DNA of 64,000 nucleotides from Fimbriimonadales bacterium. Its GTDB lineage: Bacteria > Armatimonadota > Fimbriimonadia > Fimbriimonadales > GBS-DC. The stretch is from the NCBI GenBank assembly GCA_025998675.1, contig AP024673.1:1825221-1889220 (forward strand), read 5' to 3'. Positions 16,652 to 29,894 of this stretch are shown piece by piece. Under the pieces are notes generated by a model that did not search any database, was not told where the DNA came from, and saw only the letters and a program-made list of their open reading frames with translations. Made by a program: the position numbers and the translations under genes. How positions within the stretch are numbered: position 1 is the first letter of the stretch; each line of letters opens with the position of its first letter.

Positions 16652-17860
16652 ATGCCCATTTTCCGCTATGTTGCGCAGACGCCTGAGGGGCGTGAAGTGC
16701 GCGGCACGGTACAGGCGCGCACGCGCCTGGAGGCGACCGACGCTGTGCGCCAGCAGGGCTACTGGCTGCTGGAGCTGTACGCCGAGCCAGAGCCGACCAC
16801 GCCGATACACGCCGCGCGCCAGAGCGTCTGGCAGCCCCTGTTCGGCGGCGTACCCCTCAAGACGCTGGCGCTCTTCTTCCGACAGTTCGCGACGATGCTG
16901 GCGGCGGGCGTGCCGATGTATCAGTCGCTGGAGACGCTGGGCAATCAGCGTGGGGGCAACGCGCGCCTGCGTCGCACCCTCCACGAGATTCGCGACTCGA
17001 TTCTCGCAGGCGAGCGCCTCGCCGACGCCTTCGACAAGCACCCCGCCGTCTTCTCGCCGATTATCCGCGCCATGATTCGCGTGGGCGAGACCAGCGGCGC
17101 GCTGGAAGCCATCCTGCGCAAAATCGCCGAGTATCTGGAGAACGAGCTGGAACTGCGCCGCCTGCTGAGCCGCGTGACCTTCTACCCTAAACTCGTGCTG
17201 TTTTTCGCCATTGTGATTCCGCAACTGATTCCCGCGCTGATTACCCTGGTGGGGGCGCAGGGGGGCGCGCCCGTGAGTCAAGCGTTGATGGGCATCGCGC
17301 TCACCTTCGCGAAGATCCTGCTGGCGATTTTCGCTGTTTGGGCAGTGTTTCGGCTGGCGATGCAGGCGCAGGGGTTCCGCTGGGGCTGGGGACTGTTCAC
17401 GGTGAGCCTGCCATGGATTGGGTTCACCGTGCGTCAGCTGGCGCTGGCGCGGTTCGCCCGTGCGCTGAGCGCGCTCTATGGCGCGGGACTGCCCCTCTCG
17501 CAAGCCATCCGCTACGCCGCCGACGCCACCGGCAACGAGTACCTGCGCAGCCGCATCCAGCCCGCAGGCTCGAAACTGGAGTCAGGGCAGAGCATCACGC
17601 AAACCTTTCTCAGCACGGGCGTCTTCCCGCCGATGGTGATGGATATGGTCGCCACGGGCGAGAACACGGGCGAGCTGGGCTTCATGATGGACAAGGTCGC
17701 CGAGTATTACGAGGAGGAGGGCAAACTCCGTTCGCGACAGGCGGGCTACATTCTGGGCGTGGCGGTCTATATCGGCGTGGCGATCTATGTGGCAATCATT
17801 CTGATCCAGTTTTACTCAGGCTATTTTGGCGCGATTTTCAACGCGGCGGGCGAACCCTGA
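16652..17860 (+). CDS. Type II secretion/type IV pilus inner-membrane platform protein (GspF/PilC)
   Basis: 402 aa, the normal size. The N-terminal 60 residues carry the GspF leader region (IFRYVAQTPEGREVRGTV). Two GspF domains follow, each with the family pattern: FFRQFATMLAAGVPMYQSLETL … VGETSGALEAILRKIAEYLE and FARALSALYGAGLPLSQAIRY … TGENTGELGFMMDKVAEYYEEE, with membrane helices at about 165-190, 210-235 and 370-395. It anchors the assembly ATPase to the pilus base. The prepilin at 23929 is a plausible client. No other pilus gene is next to it; a J-domain gene follows after 3 bases. Confidence 0.93.
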   Translation: MPIFRYVAQTPEGREVRGTVQARTRLEATDAVRQQGYWLLELYAEPEPTTPIHAARQSVWQPLFGGVPLKTLALFFRQFATMLAAGVPMYQSLETLGNQRGGNARLRRTLHEIRDSILAGERLADAFDKHPAVFSPIIRAMIRVGETSGALEAILRKIAEYLENELELRRLLSRVTFYPKLVLFFAIVIPQLIPALITLVGAQGGAPVSQALMGIALTFAKILLAIFAVWAVFRLAMQAQGFRWGWGLFTVSLPWIGFTVRQLALARFARALSALYGAGLPLSQAIRYAADATGNEYLRSRIQPAGSKLESGQSITQTFLSTGVFPPMVMDMVATGENTGELGFMMDKVAEYYEEEGKLRSRQAGYILGVAVYIGVAIYVAIILIQFYSGYFGAIFNAAGEP

Positions 17861-17863
17861 GCC

Positions 17864-18967
17864 ATGCAGAACCATTACGAGGTGCTGGGGCTATCGATGC
17901 ACGCGACGCAGGAGGCGGTACGGCGGCGCTATCGCGAGCTGGTGCGCCAGTATCACCCGGATGTGAACCCGTCGCCGCTGGCGAAGGAGCGGTTCCTGCG
18001 CATTCAGGAGGCGTATCAGGTGCTGTCGGATCCCGAGCGTCGGCGGCACTACGATGCGCTGCTGCGATTGCAGTTGGGCGAGCCGCCGAGCGCGCGCTAC
18101 AATCAGCCGCGCACGCAACCCTCGCGCCCCGCCGCGCCGAGCCAGCCACGCGCCCCCGCCAGCGACGAGCTGCGCCGCGCGATTCTGCAGGCGGAGCGCG
18201 CCTTCCTGCAGGGGCGCATGCAGGACGCGCTCTACTGGGCGAAGCAGGCGACGCGCCTCGCCCCGCGCCATCCCAAAGGGCACGAAATTATCGGCGATGT
18301 GTACCGCACGCAGGGACACTACGACGCCGCGCTGAGCGCCTACACCTACGCCATCCAGTTAGACCCCAACAACCCCGATTTGCAGCGCAAGCTGGACGCG
18401 ACACTGGCGCGCACACAGACGCCGTCCGCATCGCCGCCGTCGCCCCTGCTGCGCAATCTGCCCGCGCTCAAGCTACCCCCCGAATGGAAACTCTACGCCG
18501 CGCAGGCGCTGGGCTGGGGCGCAGTGCTGTTTTTGCTGACGCTGGCGCACACCATACCGGGCAACCCGCTGGCGCTGGGGTGGAGCGTGAACCTGCTGGT
18601 GTACCTGATACTGGCAGGATTCCTAACAGGGTTCCTGATGGCAATCAGTCGCTGGGTCGCGCCGATTGGCGATGCGTTCCCGTGGCGTCGGCGTGGGGGT
18701 CAGATTTCGGCGGGAGGCGCGCTGATCGGGCTGAGCGCGCTCTGTTTCCCGCTGGCGGTGCTGCTGTATACGCTGCTCGCGCTCACGCAGGGCGGGCTGA
18801 GCCAGTCGGTGGCGCGTGTGTTCGGCGTCGGCGGCGCGCTCACGCTGGGATTCGCCCTGCTCTACCCGCACGACATGCTCTATACCATGCTGTTCGGCGG
18901 CAACATGCTGTTCCTTGCGCTGATGGGCGGGTGGTATCTGGCGGACAACCTGCGCCTGTCGCCATAA
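17864..18967 (+). CDS. J-domain, TPR and membrane protein
   Basis: 367 aa. An N-terminal J domain (residues 3-65) carries the HPD tripeptide (YHPDVNPSPLAKERF) and should stimulate a DnaK. A Pro/Arg-rich linker is followed by two TPR-like repeats (about 105-175: AILQAERAFLQGRMQDALYWA, GDVYRTQGHYDAALSAYTYA). Four hydrophobic helices fill residues 205-360. This is not classical DnaJ: the G/F and zinc-finger regions are missing. Its 3-base gap from the pilC-like gene suggests co-translation, so it may be a membrane chaperone co-factor for pilus or secretion machinery. Confidence 0.85.
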   Translation: MQNHYEVLGLSMHATQEAVRRRYRELVRQYHPDVNPSPLAKERFLRIQEAYQVLSDPERRRHYDALLRLQLGEPPSARYNQPRTQPSRPAAPSQPRAPASDELRRAILQAERAFLQGRMQDALYWAKQATRLAPRHPKGHEIIGDVYRTQGHYDAALSAYTYAIQLDPNNPDLQRKLDATLARTQTPSASPPSPLLRNLPALKLPPEWKLYAAQALGWGAVLFLLTLAHTIPGNPLALGWSVNLLVYLILAGFLTGFLMAISRWVAPIGDAFPWRRRGGQISAGGALIGLSALCFPLAVLLYTLLALTQGGLSQSVARVFGVGGALTLGFALLYPHDMLYTMLFGGNMLFLALMGGWYLADNLRLSP

Positions 18968-19354
18968 ACTCAAGAGCAGATTGGACACCTGATTCGCTTA
19001 CTGGAGTGGGTTATGGTACTGCCAGATGTGTTCGAGGAGCGCTACGAGGAGCTGCTGGAAGAGGTGAAGCGCGAGCAGGGCACGCCATACCTGTCTGTGC
19101 TGGAGCGCAAGGCGCTGCGCGAAGGCTGGGAGAAGGGCGTGCAAGATGGTTTGCTGCAAGGGCGCGAACAGGGCTTACAGGACGGCTTAATCCGCCTCCT
19201 GCAGACGCTGTACGGCGAGATTCCCGAATCGCTGGAGGTTCAGCTGCGCGCTATTCGGGACACCGAGACGCTGAAAGCGCTGTATTCGCTTGCCGTTGCC
19301 GCAGGGAGCCTTGAAAACTTTGCGCAGCAGCTGGGGCAGTCCCAGCAAGGCTAA
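18968..19354 (+). pseudogene. C-terminal remnant of an Rpn-type PD-(D/E)XK nuclease/transposase gene
   Basis: In frame directly after the previous stop codon the sequence reads QEQIGHLIRLLEWVMVLP and continues as an open frame to 19354. The repeat RKALREGWEKGVQDGLLQGREQGLQDGL is typical of the tail of Rpn/YhgA-like proteins. The N-terminal nuclease domain is absent, and the first possible ATG (19013) lies in the middle of a conserved segment. A functional short protein of 113 aa cannot be excluded. Confidence 0.6.
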
Positions 19355-19367
19355 TTCTTGCAAAGGC

Positions 19368-19397
19368 TTGCATTTCGCTTCCGCGCTGGGGTATACT
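19368..19397 (+). promoter_or_regulatory. tRNA-Glu promoter
   Basis: TTGCAT (19368-19373), 18-base spacer, TATACT (19392-19397); the tRNA begins 11 bases further on. Confidence 0.7.
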
Positions 19398-19407
19398 TGT
19401 AGCGGCT

Positions 19408-19484
19408 GGCCCCATGGTCTAGCGGTCCAGGACGCCTGGTTTTCAGCCAGGAGGACGGGGGTTCGAATCCCCCTGGGGTCACCA
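19408..19484 (+). tRNA. tRNA-Glu (anticodon TTC), CCA encoded
   Basis: Full cloverleaf: acceptor GGCCCCA with TGGGGTC (one G-T pair), anticodon stem CCTGG/CCAGG enclosing the 7-base loop TTTTCAG with anticodon TTC, T arm GGGGGTTCGAATCCCCC, and a genomically encoded ACCA end. It reads GAA and GAG. Confidence 0.97.
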
Positions 19485-19489
19485 TTCCC

Positions 19490-23251
<3,762 letters not shown>

Positions 23252-23932
23252 TTACAAAGGCTGGTACTCGAAGCGGCTGATAATCACCTCCACCTCGCGC
23301 CCGTTGGTAGGCGGCTCGCCGCCCAGCAGCCACAGGTTGATGCGCGGGTTCTCGTCGCCGGGCGGCGGCACGAAGCTGCCTGTGTACGTCCACTCGGCGA
23401 CAATGGCGCTCGCGCTGGACGGCTGCGGACGATGCCCCCGCACACTGCGGAAATAGAGCCGTCCCGGCTCCCAGCGGAACCAGTGTACCGACTGGCGGAT
23501 GTTCGCGGGCCACTGGAAGGTGTGCTGGGGATGTCCCGAATCGTGCGGGCGGATAGTGTAGTAGCCGTTCGGTCCCGCAGGTCCCTGAAACCGCGCGAAC
23601 TCGATGTCGATTTCGCGATAGCCGAAGTCGCGCGTGTCGCTCCAGGTGAACAGCCCCAGCACAATCTTCGGGTCGAGGTTGTGCACCTCGCTGTCGAGGT
23701 AGAAGCAATAGGTTCCGTAGCCCAGCGAGCGTGTGCAGATGACCTCGGCGCAGTCCCAGCGGCTGCCCGTGCGCGTGATTTTCATGTGCAGTCGCCCGCG
23801 CGCGTCCAGCCACACATTGCACTCCGCGTCCGAGAAGTAGTTTGGTCCCGGTCCGACGGGCGTCGTGTGCCGCTTGACGCGCCAGGTGTAGCCTGAGAAG
23901 CTGATGGTTCGAGAGTATTGCATCGCGTTCAT
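23252..23932 (-). CDS. Concanavalin-like (GH16-type) beta-jelly-roll protein
   Basis: 226 aa. The order [12 protein letters not shown] … [11 protein letters not shown] … [24 protein letters not shown] … [21 protein letters not shown] … [23 protein letters not shown] … [11 protein letters not shown] matches the GH16/ConA jelly roll. The catalytic EIDIE-like segment is present as REIDIEFAR, so glucanase activity is possible, but a family-wide comparison would be needed. No signal peptide is seen. ATG overlaps the prepilin stop (ATGA). Confidence 0.75.
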   Translation of the reverse strand: MNAMQYSRTISFSGYTWRVKRHTTPVGPGPNYFSDAECNVWLDARGRLHMKITRTGSRWDCAEVICTRSLGYGTYCFYLDSEVHNLDPKIVLGLFTWSDTRDFGYREIDIEFARFQGPAGPNGYYTIRPHDSGHPQHTFQWPANIRQSVHWFRWEPGRLYFRSVRGHRPQPSSASAIVAEWTYTGSFVPPPGDENPRINLWLLGGEPPTNGREVEVIISRFEYQPL

Positions 23933-24753
23933 CGGATGTTCGGGTTGTTCTCGTCGGGGTTGTCGCCGCCGAGTTGCCAGTGCCACGGGACTTTGACGGC
24001 GCCGCGCCGCATGGCTTTCACATGTCCATCCGCCCAGACCAGCACAGCGACCTTGCCGCCGTGTCGGTAGCGCACCTGGAAGGCGGCGTTCAGGTTCGCG
24101 CCCAGCCCGTTGAAGTCGCGGTCGATGCGATCCCACTCGGCGTCGGTGCGCGCGGGCTGCCCGCCCCAGCCGTTAATCAGTCCGGGCGTCCACCAGTAGA
24201 GCGCGCCGCAGTTGCCCGACCACTCCTGATTCTGCGTACCGTCGCCGTACACGATGGTCTCCGCCGGGTGCGTCAACAGCGCCAGCGGCGCAGGCGTACA
24301 GGGGTTCAGGTTGTTGGAACACTGCCAGCGGACATTGTTCGCGCTCAGCACGGTGCCGTTGCCGCCGATGCGCTCGCTCATGCTGTACGCCAGCGCGTTG
24401 CGATAGGTCGCCGACGGGCAGCTGCGCACCTGCGGCGCGGGACGCTGACCGTTCGCGCCGTCCGCGTAGGTTTCGAACCTGCCCTCGCCCATGTACGGCG
24501 AAATCAGGAAGTGCCAGATAATCTCGCGCCCCAGCGTGCTGAACGCATTCAGGTAGCCAATCGGGAAGGTCTCGTCGTAATCCTGCAGGTACATATTCGT
24601 CGCCAGCCCGACCTGTCGCGCGTTGGAGGCGCACTGGGTCTGACGCGCCTTCTCGCGCGCCTGCGCAAACACCGGGAATAGAATCGCCGCCAGTATCGCG
24701 ATAATCGCAATCACCACCAGCAGTTCAATCAGTGTAAAACCGTTGCGCTTCAT
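23929..24753 (-). CDS. Type IV prepilin-like protein (major pseudopilin, DUF1559-like)
   Basis: 274 aa. The class III leader and helix [36 protein letters not shown] has the prepilin-peptidase site G|FTLIE. A beta-rich domain follows, with paired Cys and the end motif [15 protein letters not shown] typical of this large family in Armatimonadota and Planctomycetes. GGAGGG lies 7 bases before the chosen ATG (24753; 24756 also possible). The GspF-like platform at 16652 could assemble it. Its position within the sugar operon suggests a secreted carbohydrate-linked role. Confidence 0.88.
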   Translation of the reverse strand: MKRNGFTLIELLVVIAIIAILAAILFPVFAQAREKARQTQCASNARQVGLATNMYLQDYDETFPIGYLNAFSTLGREIIWHFLISPYMGEGRFETYADGANGQRPAPQVRSCPSATYRNALAYSMSERIGGNGTVLSANNVRWQCSNNLNPCTPAPLALLTHPAETIVYGDGTQNQEWSGNCGALYWWTPGLINGWGGQPARTDAEWDRIDRDFNGLGANLNAAFQVRYRHGGKVAVLVWADGHVKAMRRGAVKVPWHWQLGGDNPDENNPNIR

Positions 24754-24814
24754 CATAGAACCCTCCATCGGTTGTGCGAATGGGGCGCGTTGCACTGCCG
24801 CGCCCCGTGTATGG

Positions 24815-25744
24815 TTAGCTGCCCGCGCCGAAGTTGAACAGCACCGCCAGCAGATCGGCGTCGTCCACCATGCCGTCGCCGTTCACATCTTCATCGAGGC
24901 AGTCGCCGCTGCTGCCAAACGCAAACAGCACCGCCAGCAGGTCCGCATCGTCCACAATCGCGTTGGCGTCGACATCGCCCACAGGCAGGATTGGCAGGTT
25001 CGTCTCGAAGTAATCGAACTCGAACGGTTGCGCCAACCCACATCCGCAGGCGTTGTCTGTGTAGACGCCTATCCGCGCGCCCTGCGACAACATGTTCATG
25101 ATGTGCTGATAGAAGCCGCTATCGGGGTAGTAGCGCCCGCCGTTGAAGCCATCGTATTCAACCCAGCCGTTGGTGCTGGAGTTGCGGAACTGCACGACGA
25201 TATGCGGGTCTTCGCCGCCTACGCGGGCAATTCGCACGCCCATCCAGTTGCTGTCGGGCGTCCAGGGGTTCGTTACGCGCTCGCCCCACGAGAAGGTATC
25301 GCCCTGCTCTGAGTTCGTCGAGCCATTGACGGTGTCGGTCTGGTCGGTTGCGTTGCGCGTAATCAGCGCCTGGAAGTAGTTTTGTGCGCCTGTCGTAATG
25401 AGGATGCCCGCCTGAGTGTAGTTGTTGACTGGTACGGTACTCCAATCGGTGCGGAAGAGAGTCTCGATGTACCACTCTTCGGGGATGTCGCCGCTGACGC
25501 GCAGGGTGGGTACATTTTTGTGTGAGTTGAATCCGCCAAACATCCCGCCGTCGCGCGTTGCGATGGTCATCGAACTGCCGCCGAACGAAACGGCGTTATC
25601 GAACAGGGTACAGAACGGGTCGTTGTCGGGAAGCTTCCAGCTCCACTGCAGGCTAAAGCCGCCGTTGAACTCATCGCGCGTTTGCACATACGCCGTGCTG
25701 AGCAGCGTAATCGCCGCCAGTAGGGATACGAGTGTTCGCTTCAT
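24815..25744 (-). CDS. Secreted beta-sandwich protein with C-terminal dockerin-like pair
   Basis: 309 aa. A signal peptide ([20 protein letters not shown]) is followed by a concanavalin-like domain ([17 protein letters not shown] … [26 protein letters not shown] … [19 protein letters not shown] … GARIGVYTD). Two dockerin-like repeats end it ([44 protein letters not shown]). The architecture parallels that of the gene at 22337. GAAGGAGG precedes the start, which overlaps the LacI stop (ATGA). Probably carbohydrate binding. Confidence 0.82.
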   Translation of the reverse strand: MKRTLVSLLAAITLLSTAYVQTRDEFNGGFSLQWSWKLPDNDPFCTLFDNAVSFGGSSMTIATRDGGMFGGFNSHKNVPTLRVSGDIPEEWYIETLFRTDWSTVPVNNYTQAGILITTGAQNYFQALITRNATDQTDTVNGSTNSEQGDTFSWGERVTNPWTPDSNWMGVRIARVGGEDPHIVVQFRNSSTNGWVEYDGFNGGRYYPDSGFYQHIMNMLSQGARIGVYTDNACGCGLAQPFEFDYFETNLPILPVGDVDANAIVDDADLLAVLFAFGSSGDCLDEDVNGDGMVDDADLLAVLFNFGAGS

Positions 25745-26841
25745 TGTTTTGAACCTCCTTCGGTTGAGAATGCATGCTGGAGAGTCGCTGGGGATGCGAG
25801 GGCATACGCAGACGCCACACTGTGGCGCACCACCAGCGCGCCGTTGATAAGGACGCGTTGCGGGCGCGTGTCGCCCGTCTCAATCTGGTGCAGGAGTTGC
25901 TGCGCCGCAAGGTAGCCCACCTGGTAGCGGTCGTGGCGAATGGTGGTGAGAGGGATGCCCATGCGCTCCGCCCACGACGAGTCGTCGAAGCCCGTGACGG
26001 AGATTTGATCGGGCACAGCAATCTCCAGCGTGCGACACTGTTGCAGGAAGCCTATCGCCATGTCGTCGTTTGCTGCCATCACGACCGTTGGCAGTTCGGA
26101 CTGGCGCAGGAGCTGTTCCGCCGCGCGCGCTCCCGATTCGGGACCGTAGTCGCCCTGCAGCACCCACTCCTCGCGGATGGGGACGCCATAGCGCTCGAGG
26201 ACTCGTCGAAACGCCTGCTCGCGCTGATGCGCGCTCCAGTGCAGCGGGTGCCCCTTGATGTACCCAATCGCGCGATGCCCCTGCTGGATGACCCATTCGA
26301 CCAGCATCGTCATCGCGCTCGTGTTGTCGATGTCGATGTGCGACAGGCGATACTCCTCAGGCAGTGTGCTGCCCACCACGACCGCGGGCAGGCTCGAATA
26401 GTGGCGCCATTCCAGCAGCGGCGACCCCATCACAGGCGCAATCAGCACCACGCCATCGATGGAGCCGTTGTCAATCCGTCGCCAGACCGCGGCGGGGTCG
26501 CTCGTGCGCGGGGTAATGAGGCGGATGTCGTAGTCGCGCGGCTCCAGAAACGCCAGGATGCCGTCCAGCACATCGTGCGCATAGAGGTTATGGGTCAGGC
26601 GGGCATGCTGCGGGTCCAGCGCCACCCCAATCGTAGCGGTACGCCGTCGAGCCAGGCTGCGCGCGATAGAGTTCGGGCGGTAGCCCAGCTCCTGCGCCGC
26701 GCGCATCACCTGATGCACCATATCCTCGCGGTACAGATGGCTGCGTCCCTGCAGAATGTTCGAGACAGTGGTAATCGAACATCCGGCGCGCTCTGCCACA
26801 TCGCGTAGCGTCGGTTTGCCTCGCATCGTTGCAGACTCCAT
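25741..26841 (-). CDS. LacI-family transcriptional repressor
   Basis: 366 aa. The N-terminal helix-turn-helix (TLRDVAERAGCSITTVSNILQGRS) and hinge helix (NSIARSLARRRT) are classical LacI. A periplasmic-binding-like effector domain follows (IGVALDPQHARLTH … GVVLIAPVMG … VTGFDDSSWAERMGIPLTTIRHD). The start may be ATG 26841 or ATG 26826. It heads a four-gene downstream series of secreted beta-sandwich and pilin-like proteins and sits behind two LacI-type operators, so autoregulation in response to a sugar is expected. Confidence 0.93.
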   Translation of the reverse strand: MESATMRGKPTLRDVAERAGCSITTVSNILQGRSHLYREDMVHQVMRAAQELGYRPNSIARSLARRRTATIGVALDPQHARLTHNLYAHDVLDGILAFLEPRDYDIRLITPRTSDPAAVWRRIDNGSIDGVVLIAPVMGSPLLEWRHYSSLPAVVVGSTLPEEYRLSHIDIDNTSAMTMLVEWVIQQGHRAIGYIKGHPLHWSAHQREQAFRRVLERYGVPIREEWVLQGDYGPESGARAAEQLLRQSELPTVVMAANDDMAIGFLQQCRTLEIAVPDQISVTGFDDSSWAERMGIPLTTIRHDRYQVGYLAAQQLLHQIETGDTRPQRVLINGALVVRHSVASAYALASPATLQHAFSTEGGSKQ

Positions 26842-26850
26842 CGCCTGCTA

Positions 26851-26864
26851 TGGAAGCGCTTCTA
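26851..26864. promoter_or_regulatory. LacI-type operator O2
   Basis: TGGAAGCGCTTCTA contains the perfect palindrome GAAGCGCTTC with the central CG typical of LacI-family sites. It lies 10 bases before the repressor's first ATG. Confidence 0.8.
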
Positions 26865-26906
26865 AAATGCATCCCTGCATAAGTTCGAAACTACCCTCTC
26901 TGGTTA

Positions 26907-26920
26907 TGGAAGCGTTTCCA
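26907..26920. promoter_or_regulatory. LacI-type operator O1
   Basis: TGGAAGCGTTTCCA, a near-perfect palindrome closely matching O2, placed just downstream of the predicted transcription start. Its centre is 56 bases from that of O2, suitable for looping or double blockade. Confidence 0.82.
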
Positions 26921-26929
26921 AGCACCCCT

Positions 26930-26959
26930 ATTATAGCACACTTTCGGCGCGGATGTCAA
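26930..26959 (-). promoter_or_regulatory. Consensus sigma-70 promoter of the LacI operon
   Basis: On the minus strand TTGACA (26954-26959), an 18-base spacer and TATAAT (26930-26935). Both hexamers are perfect. Transcription would start about 26923, immediately before operator O1. Confidence 0.85.
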
Positions 26960-27051
26960 GGGGCAAACCGAAAATGCCCGGAAAATCACCCTTCGGATGC
27001 CAGTGAGGGTAAAAACAGAAGGAGCCGTTTCAGATTTTTATTGTTGTCGGG

Positions 27052-27067
27052 TATAATTATGTATAAT
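27052..27067 (+). promoter_or_regulatory. Tandem -10 boxes before the HetC-like gene
   Basis: TATAAT occurs at 27052-27057 and again at 27062-27067 within a 10-base direct repeat (GTATAATTAT GTATAATTGG). GGGAGGG follows, 5 bases before the ATG at 27081. Confidence 0.5.
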
Positions 27068-27080
27068 TGGGAGGGATCTT

Positions 27081-29891
27081 ATGAACCACAAGCTACTGAA
27101 ACCGTTTGCGCTCCGATGGGTGGGTCTCGTAGCGCTGATTCTTCTGCTGGCACTGCCTCGCCTCTGCTGGGGGTTCTCGATGGGCTATCACTACGACCTG
27201 ATACGGGAATCCATGCGACGGGAGGGGTTCTCCAGAGATGCGTACTGCGTGGCGCTGGCGGCGAACTCGTACACCGATATCTTTCAGCGAGACGCGCTGG
27301 GAGCGGTAAAACTGATTATCGACGATGACTTCTGTGGCGACTCCAGCCGACTGATAGAAGTCCTGCATTTCGATGCCTTAAAAGACCGTCAGCAAATTGA
27401 CCGCTACTGGCGTCAGCTGATCCACAATACCCACCGGTCAATTGTGGAAAAGGCAAACGCCGGCGATCAGCTGGGCATTCTGATGACGGTGGGTATCACC
27501 CTGCATATCGTGCAGGATTTCTACGCTCACTCGAACTGGACAGAACTGGACATCCCTCGACGCGCGGGAATCAAAGACGCCACCTATTTTGACCTATCCC
27601 CCGCTGCTTTAGACCGGGCAATTAGCGGAAGCATGGTATACGGACGGCGTGGGCTGTTTACGCACGGGGCAGGCGGCATCGAACACGGCGCACTGCATAA
27701 AGACCATGCAGGGAGACCCTACTTTGATTCCGCCTATCGCTGTGCATACAGGGCATCGCTTCAGTGGTTGCGTCTTATTCGCAAGTGGATTGTGGACGAT
27801 TTGCGACGGGCGGACCTGTGGAACAGCTTGTTGAGTTATCAATACACTGGCAATAGAGGGCATCTGTACACGCTGACCAGCTTCGACGAAGGGACGATAC
27901 GCTGGCTGTGCACCTACGGCGGCGCATGGAAAACGCCCCGACGGTGGAGCGAAACAGATATCATCGCTGACGATATGCCGAATGTGCCCGGTATCGGCGT
28001 CACGGAGCAGCTATATGGTCTTCCCTTTCTGGGCAGCGAGTGGTTTGCCAACTGTGCCGCTATCGCGACTGGTATGTTTGAAGCCAAATCGGGAGGCGGT
28101 TTCCTCATAGTGGAACGAGTGGACGCGGCGCGCCGTGAGGTACGGCATGCGGATGTGGCATCGATACCCCCTCTGGACACCCCTGTCATTCAGCAGGCGC
28201 TCAATTTCCTGCCAGGGTGCTTGCCAGACTATGATTCGGTTCAGTGGCTTCGGGTGCGTATCCCCGAGGCGATGGATCTGGATACCGGCGAGGGCGTATT
28301 TGATGTCAACAACGAAGAGGTGGGCGGCACCAGCGACTACTGGGTGATGTTCATCGTAAACGGCGAGACAGAGTATCCCTACACCGAAGCTGAATATGTG
28401 GATAGCAGCAATCCCCTGACCGTATGGGGCGTAATGAAACCGCTGTGGGACCGCCGCCCCGTGCGTCTGGAGGTTCGGATGTTCGAGAGCGATCCCACCG
28501 ACCACAAAGACGAGGAGATGGACATCCGCCCCGGCGCGGGCAAAGCTCTCACCTTTGAGTTTGACCCCGCCACAGGCAGTTATGGCGCCCCCTCTGGTTG
28601 CCGTGTCTGGACTATCCCAGGCGGGTTCTTCATCCAGAGCGATGGAGAAGGAGACCTCCGCGCCAGGATCTATGTCAAGGTGTGGACGATGGACGACTTC
28701 CCGCAGGTGCCGGGCTATCCGCTGCTGTACGCAGACAGGCGATACGATGGGCTGTGCTTGCCTGTTCTGAATGACCGCGGCAATCTTTCGGTGAACGGGT
28801 TCAACGACCGCGCCTCTTCCTTCTGGTTGCCTCCGGTGGGCTGGGCGCTGGATGTGTATGAACACCCGGACTATCGTGGCAATCGGCTCTCTCTGGCACA
28901 CTGCCGGGAAAATCTGCACGACGAGGGGTGGGAGGATCGTATCTCTTCGGTGCGCGTAACGCAGCGCCCCTCAGGTGTGCGCTACGGACCCGTGTTGTGG
29001 ACGGATAGAAACCATAAAGGCTCCGCCCTGCAACTCTTCACCGAGTTGCCCGATTCGTCTGCCTGCGGCTTCTATACTGACCTGTCGCGGTTCAACTTCA
29101 ACGATAAAGCCTCCTCGCTCGAGGTGCCAGATGGCTATATCGTAGAGGTGTATGAACATCCCCATCTCGGTGGACAATCACGACAGTTCACCAGCAGTGT
29201 CCTAGACCTGCACGCGATAGGATGGGAGGACAGGATTTCGTCGGTTCGCGTGATTCCCCCGGCGAGCCGTGCGGTGCGTTCCGAGCGAGATGAGCGCCAG
29301 GCGATTCTTCAGGCGTTGCGCGAATCGGTCAAGCGTTTTCCCGACGAAGACCCCCTGCGCATGGGGTTCCGTTATCTGCGAGAGGATGTGCGGTTCCCAT
29401 CCGATATCGAACTCGCCTTCGCCGTGACGCACATCGCATGGAGAGAAGACTGGGCGTGGGTTGAGGTCACCGCCGAAAACTATGTGGCGGAACTTGCCGC
29501 CCTGTTGCACAAAGAAGACAACCGATGGCAGGTGAAAGGGATTGTTAATCCTGCCTATGTGCGTTGTCCAGACGAAACCGCGAGCCTCGATGTGCTGGCG
29601 TACCTGTATCGCCTCTTTCAGGCGAGGGTGAGCGAGGTGCCGCGCGAAATATTCCCCAGCGTACACCCGGAACGCGAGGCGATTCTTCGCGTGCTGCGCA
29701 AATCTATCCCTGTGGAGCAGACCGTGCTTCTGGTCAAGGCGTTCAAGATCGAGGGCAATCGGGCAACGCTGACGGTACACCCACGCAGCGTGGACGGCTT
29801 GAATCAGTACGAGCCTATCACGGCAGTGATGCGCAAAGAGGGCAACCAGTGGAAGGTTGAGACGCTAAACACCGAAGCGGAGGAGGAGTGA
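27081..29891 (+). CDS. Secreted HetC/phospholipase C-like protein with beta-gamma-crystallin domains
   Basis: 936 aa. A signal peptide (to about residue 31, LALPRLCWGF) leads into an all-helical domain with a zinc-hydrolase-like pattern: HYDLIRESMRREGF, LHFDALKD and ITLHIVQDFYAHSNWTELD, resembling Het-C/zinc-dependent phospholipase C folds. A central beta region (about 390-560) is unrecognised. Beta-gamma-crystallin Greek-key modules follow from about residue 570 to 730 (VYEHPDYRGNRLSL … GWEDRISSVRV; VYEHPHLGGQSRQF … GWEDRISSVRV). Two similar 90-aa repeats end the chain (RQAILQALRESVKRF… and REAILRVLRKSIPV…). Base composition is lower in GC than its neighbours. Confidence 0.75.
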   Translation: MNHKLLKPFALRWVGLVALILLLALPRLCWGFSMGYHYDLIRESMRREGFSRDAYCVALAANSYTDIFQRDALGAVKLIIDDDFCGDSSRLIEVLHFDALKDRQQIDRYWRQLIHNTHRSIVEKANAGDQLGILMTVGITLHIVQDFYAHSNWTELDIPRRAGIKDATYFDLSPAALDRAISGSMVYGRRGLFTHGAGGIEHGALHKDHAGRPYFDSAYRCAYRASLQWLRLIRKWIVDDLRRADLWNSLLSYQYTGNRGHLYTLTSFDEGTIRWLCTYGGAWKTPRRWSETDIIADDMPNVPGIGVTEQLYGLPFLGSEWFANCAAIATGMFEAKSGGGFLIVERVDAARREVRHADVASIPPLDTPVIQQALNFLPGCLPDYDSVQWLRVRIPEAMDLDTGEGVFDVNNEEVGGTSDYWVMFIVNGETEYPYTEAEYVDSSNPLTVWGVMKPLWDRRPVRLEVRMFESDPTDHKDEEMDIRPGAGKALTFEFDPATGSYGAPSGCRVWTIPGGFFIQSDGEGDLRARIYVKVWTMDDFPQVPGYPLLYADRRYDGLCLPVLNDRGNLSVNGFNDRASSFWLPPVGWALDVYEHPDYRGNRLSLAHCRENLHDEGWEDRISSVRVTQRPSGVRYGPVLWTDRNHKGSALQLFTELPDSSACGFYTDLSRFNFNDKASSLEVPDGYIVEVYEHPHLGGQSRQFTSSVLDLHAIGWEDRISSVRVIPPASRAVRSERDERQAILQALRESVKRFPDEDPLRMGFRYLREDVRFPSDIELAFAVTHIAWREDWAWVEVTAENYVAELAALLHKEDNRWQVKGIVNPAYVRCPDETASLDVLAYLYRLFQARVSEVPREIFPSVHPEREAILRVLRKSIPVEQTVLLVKAFKIEGNRATLTVHPRSVDGLNQYEPITAVMRKEGNQWKVETLNTEAEEE

Positions 29892-29894
29892 GTG

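Noticed and set aside
14965-16686. 573-codon plus-strand frame opposite the retropepsin-PDZ gene
   Set aside because: Antisense shadow; also runs over the promoter of the next gene.
17338-19314. 658-codon plus-strand frame across the pilC-like and J-domain genes
   Set aside because: Different frame of two clear genes, Ala/Gly/Arg-rich, crosses their boundary without any domain.
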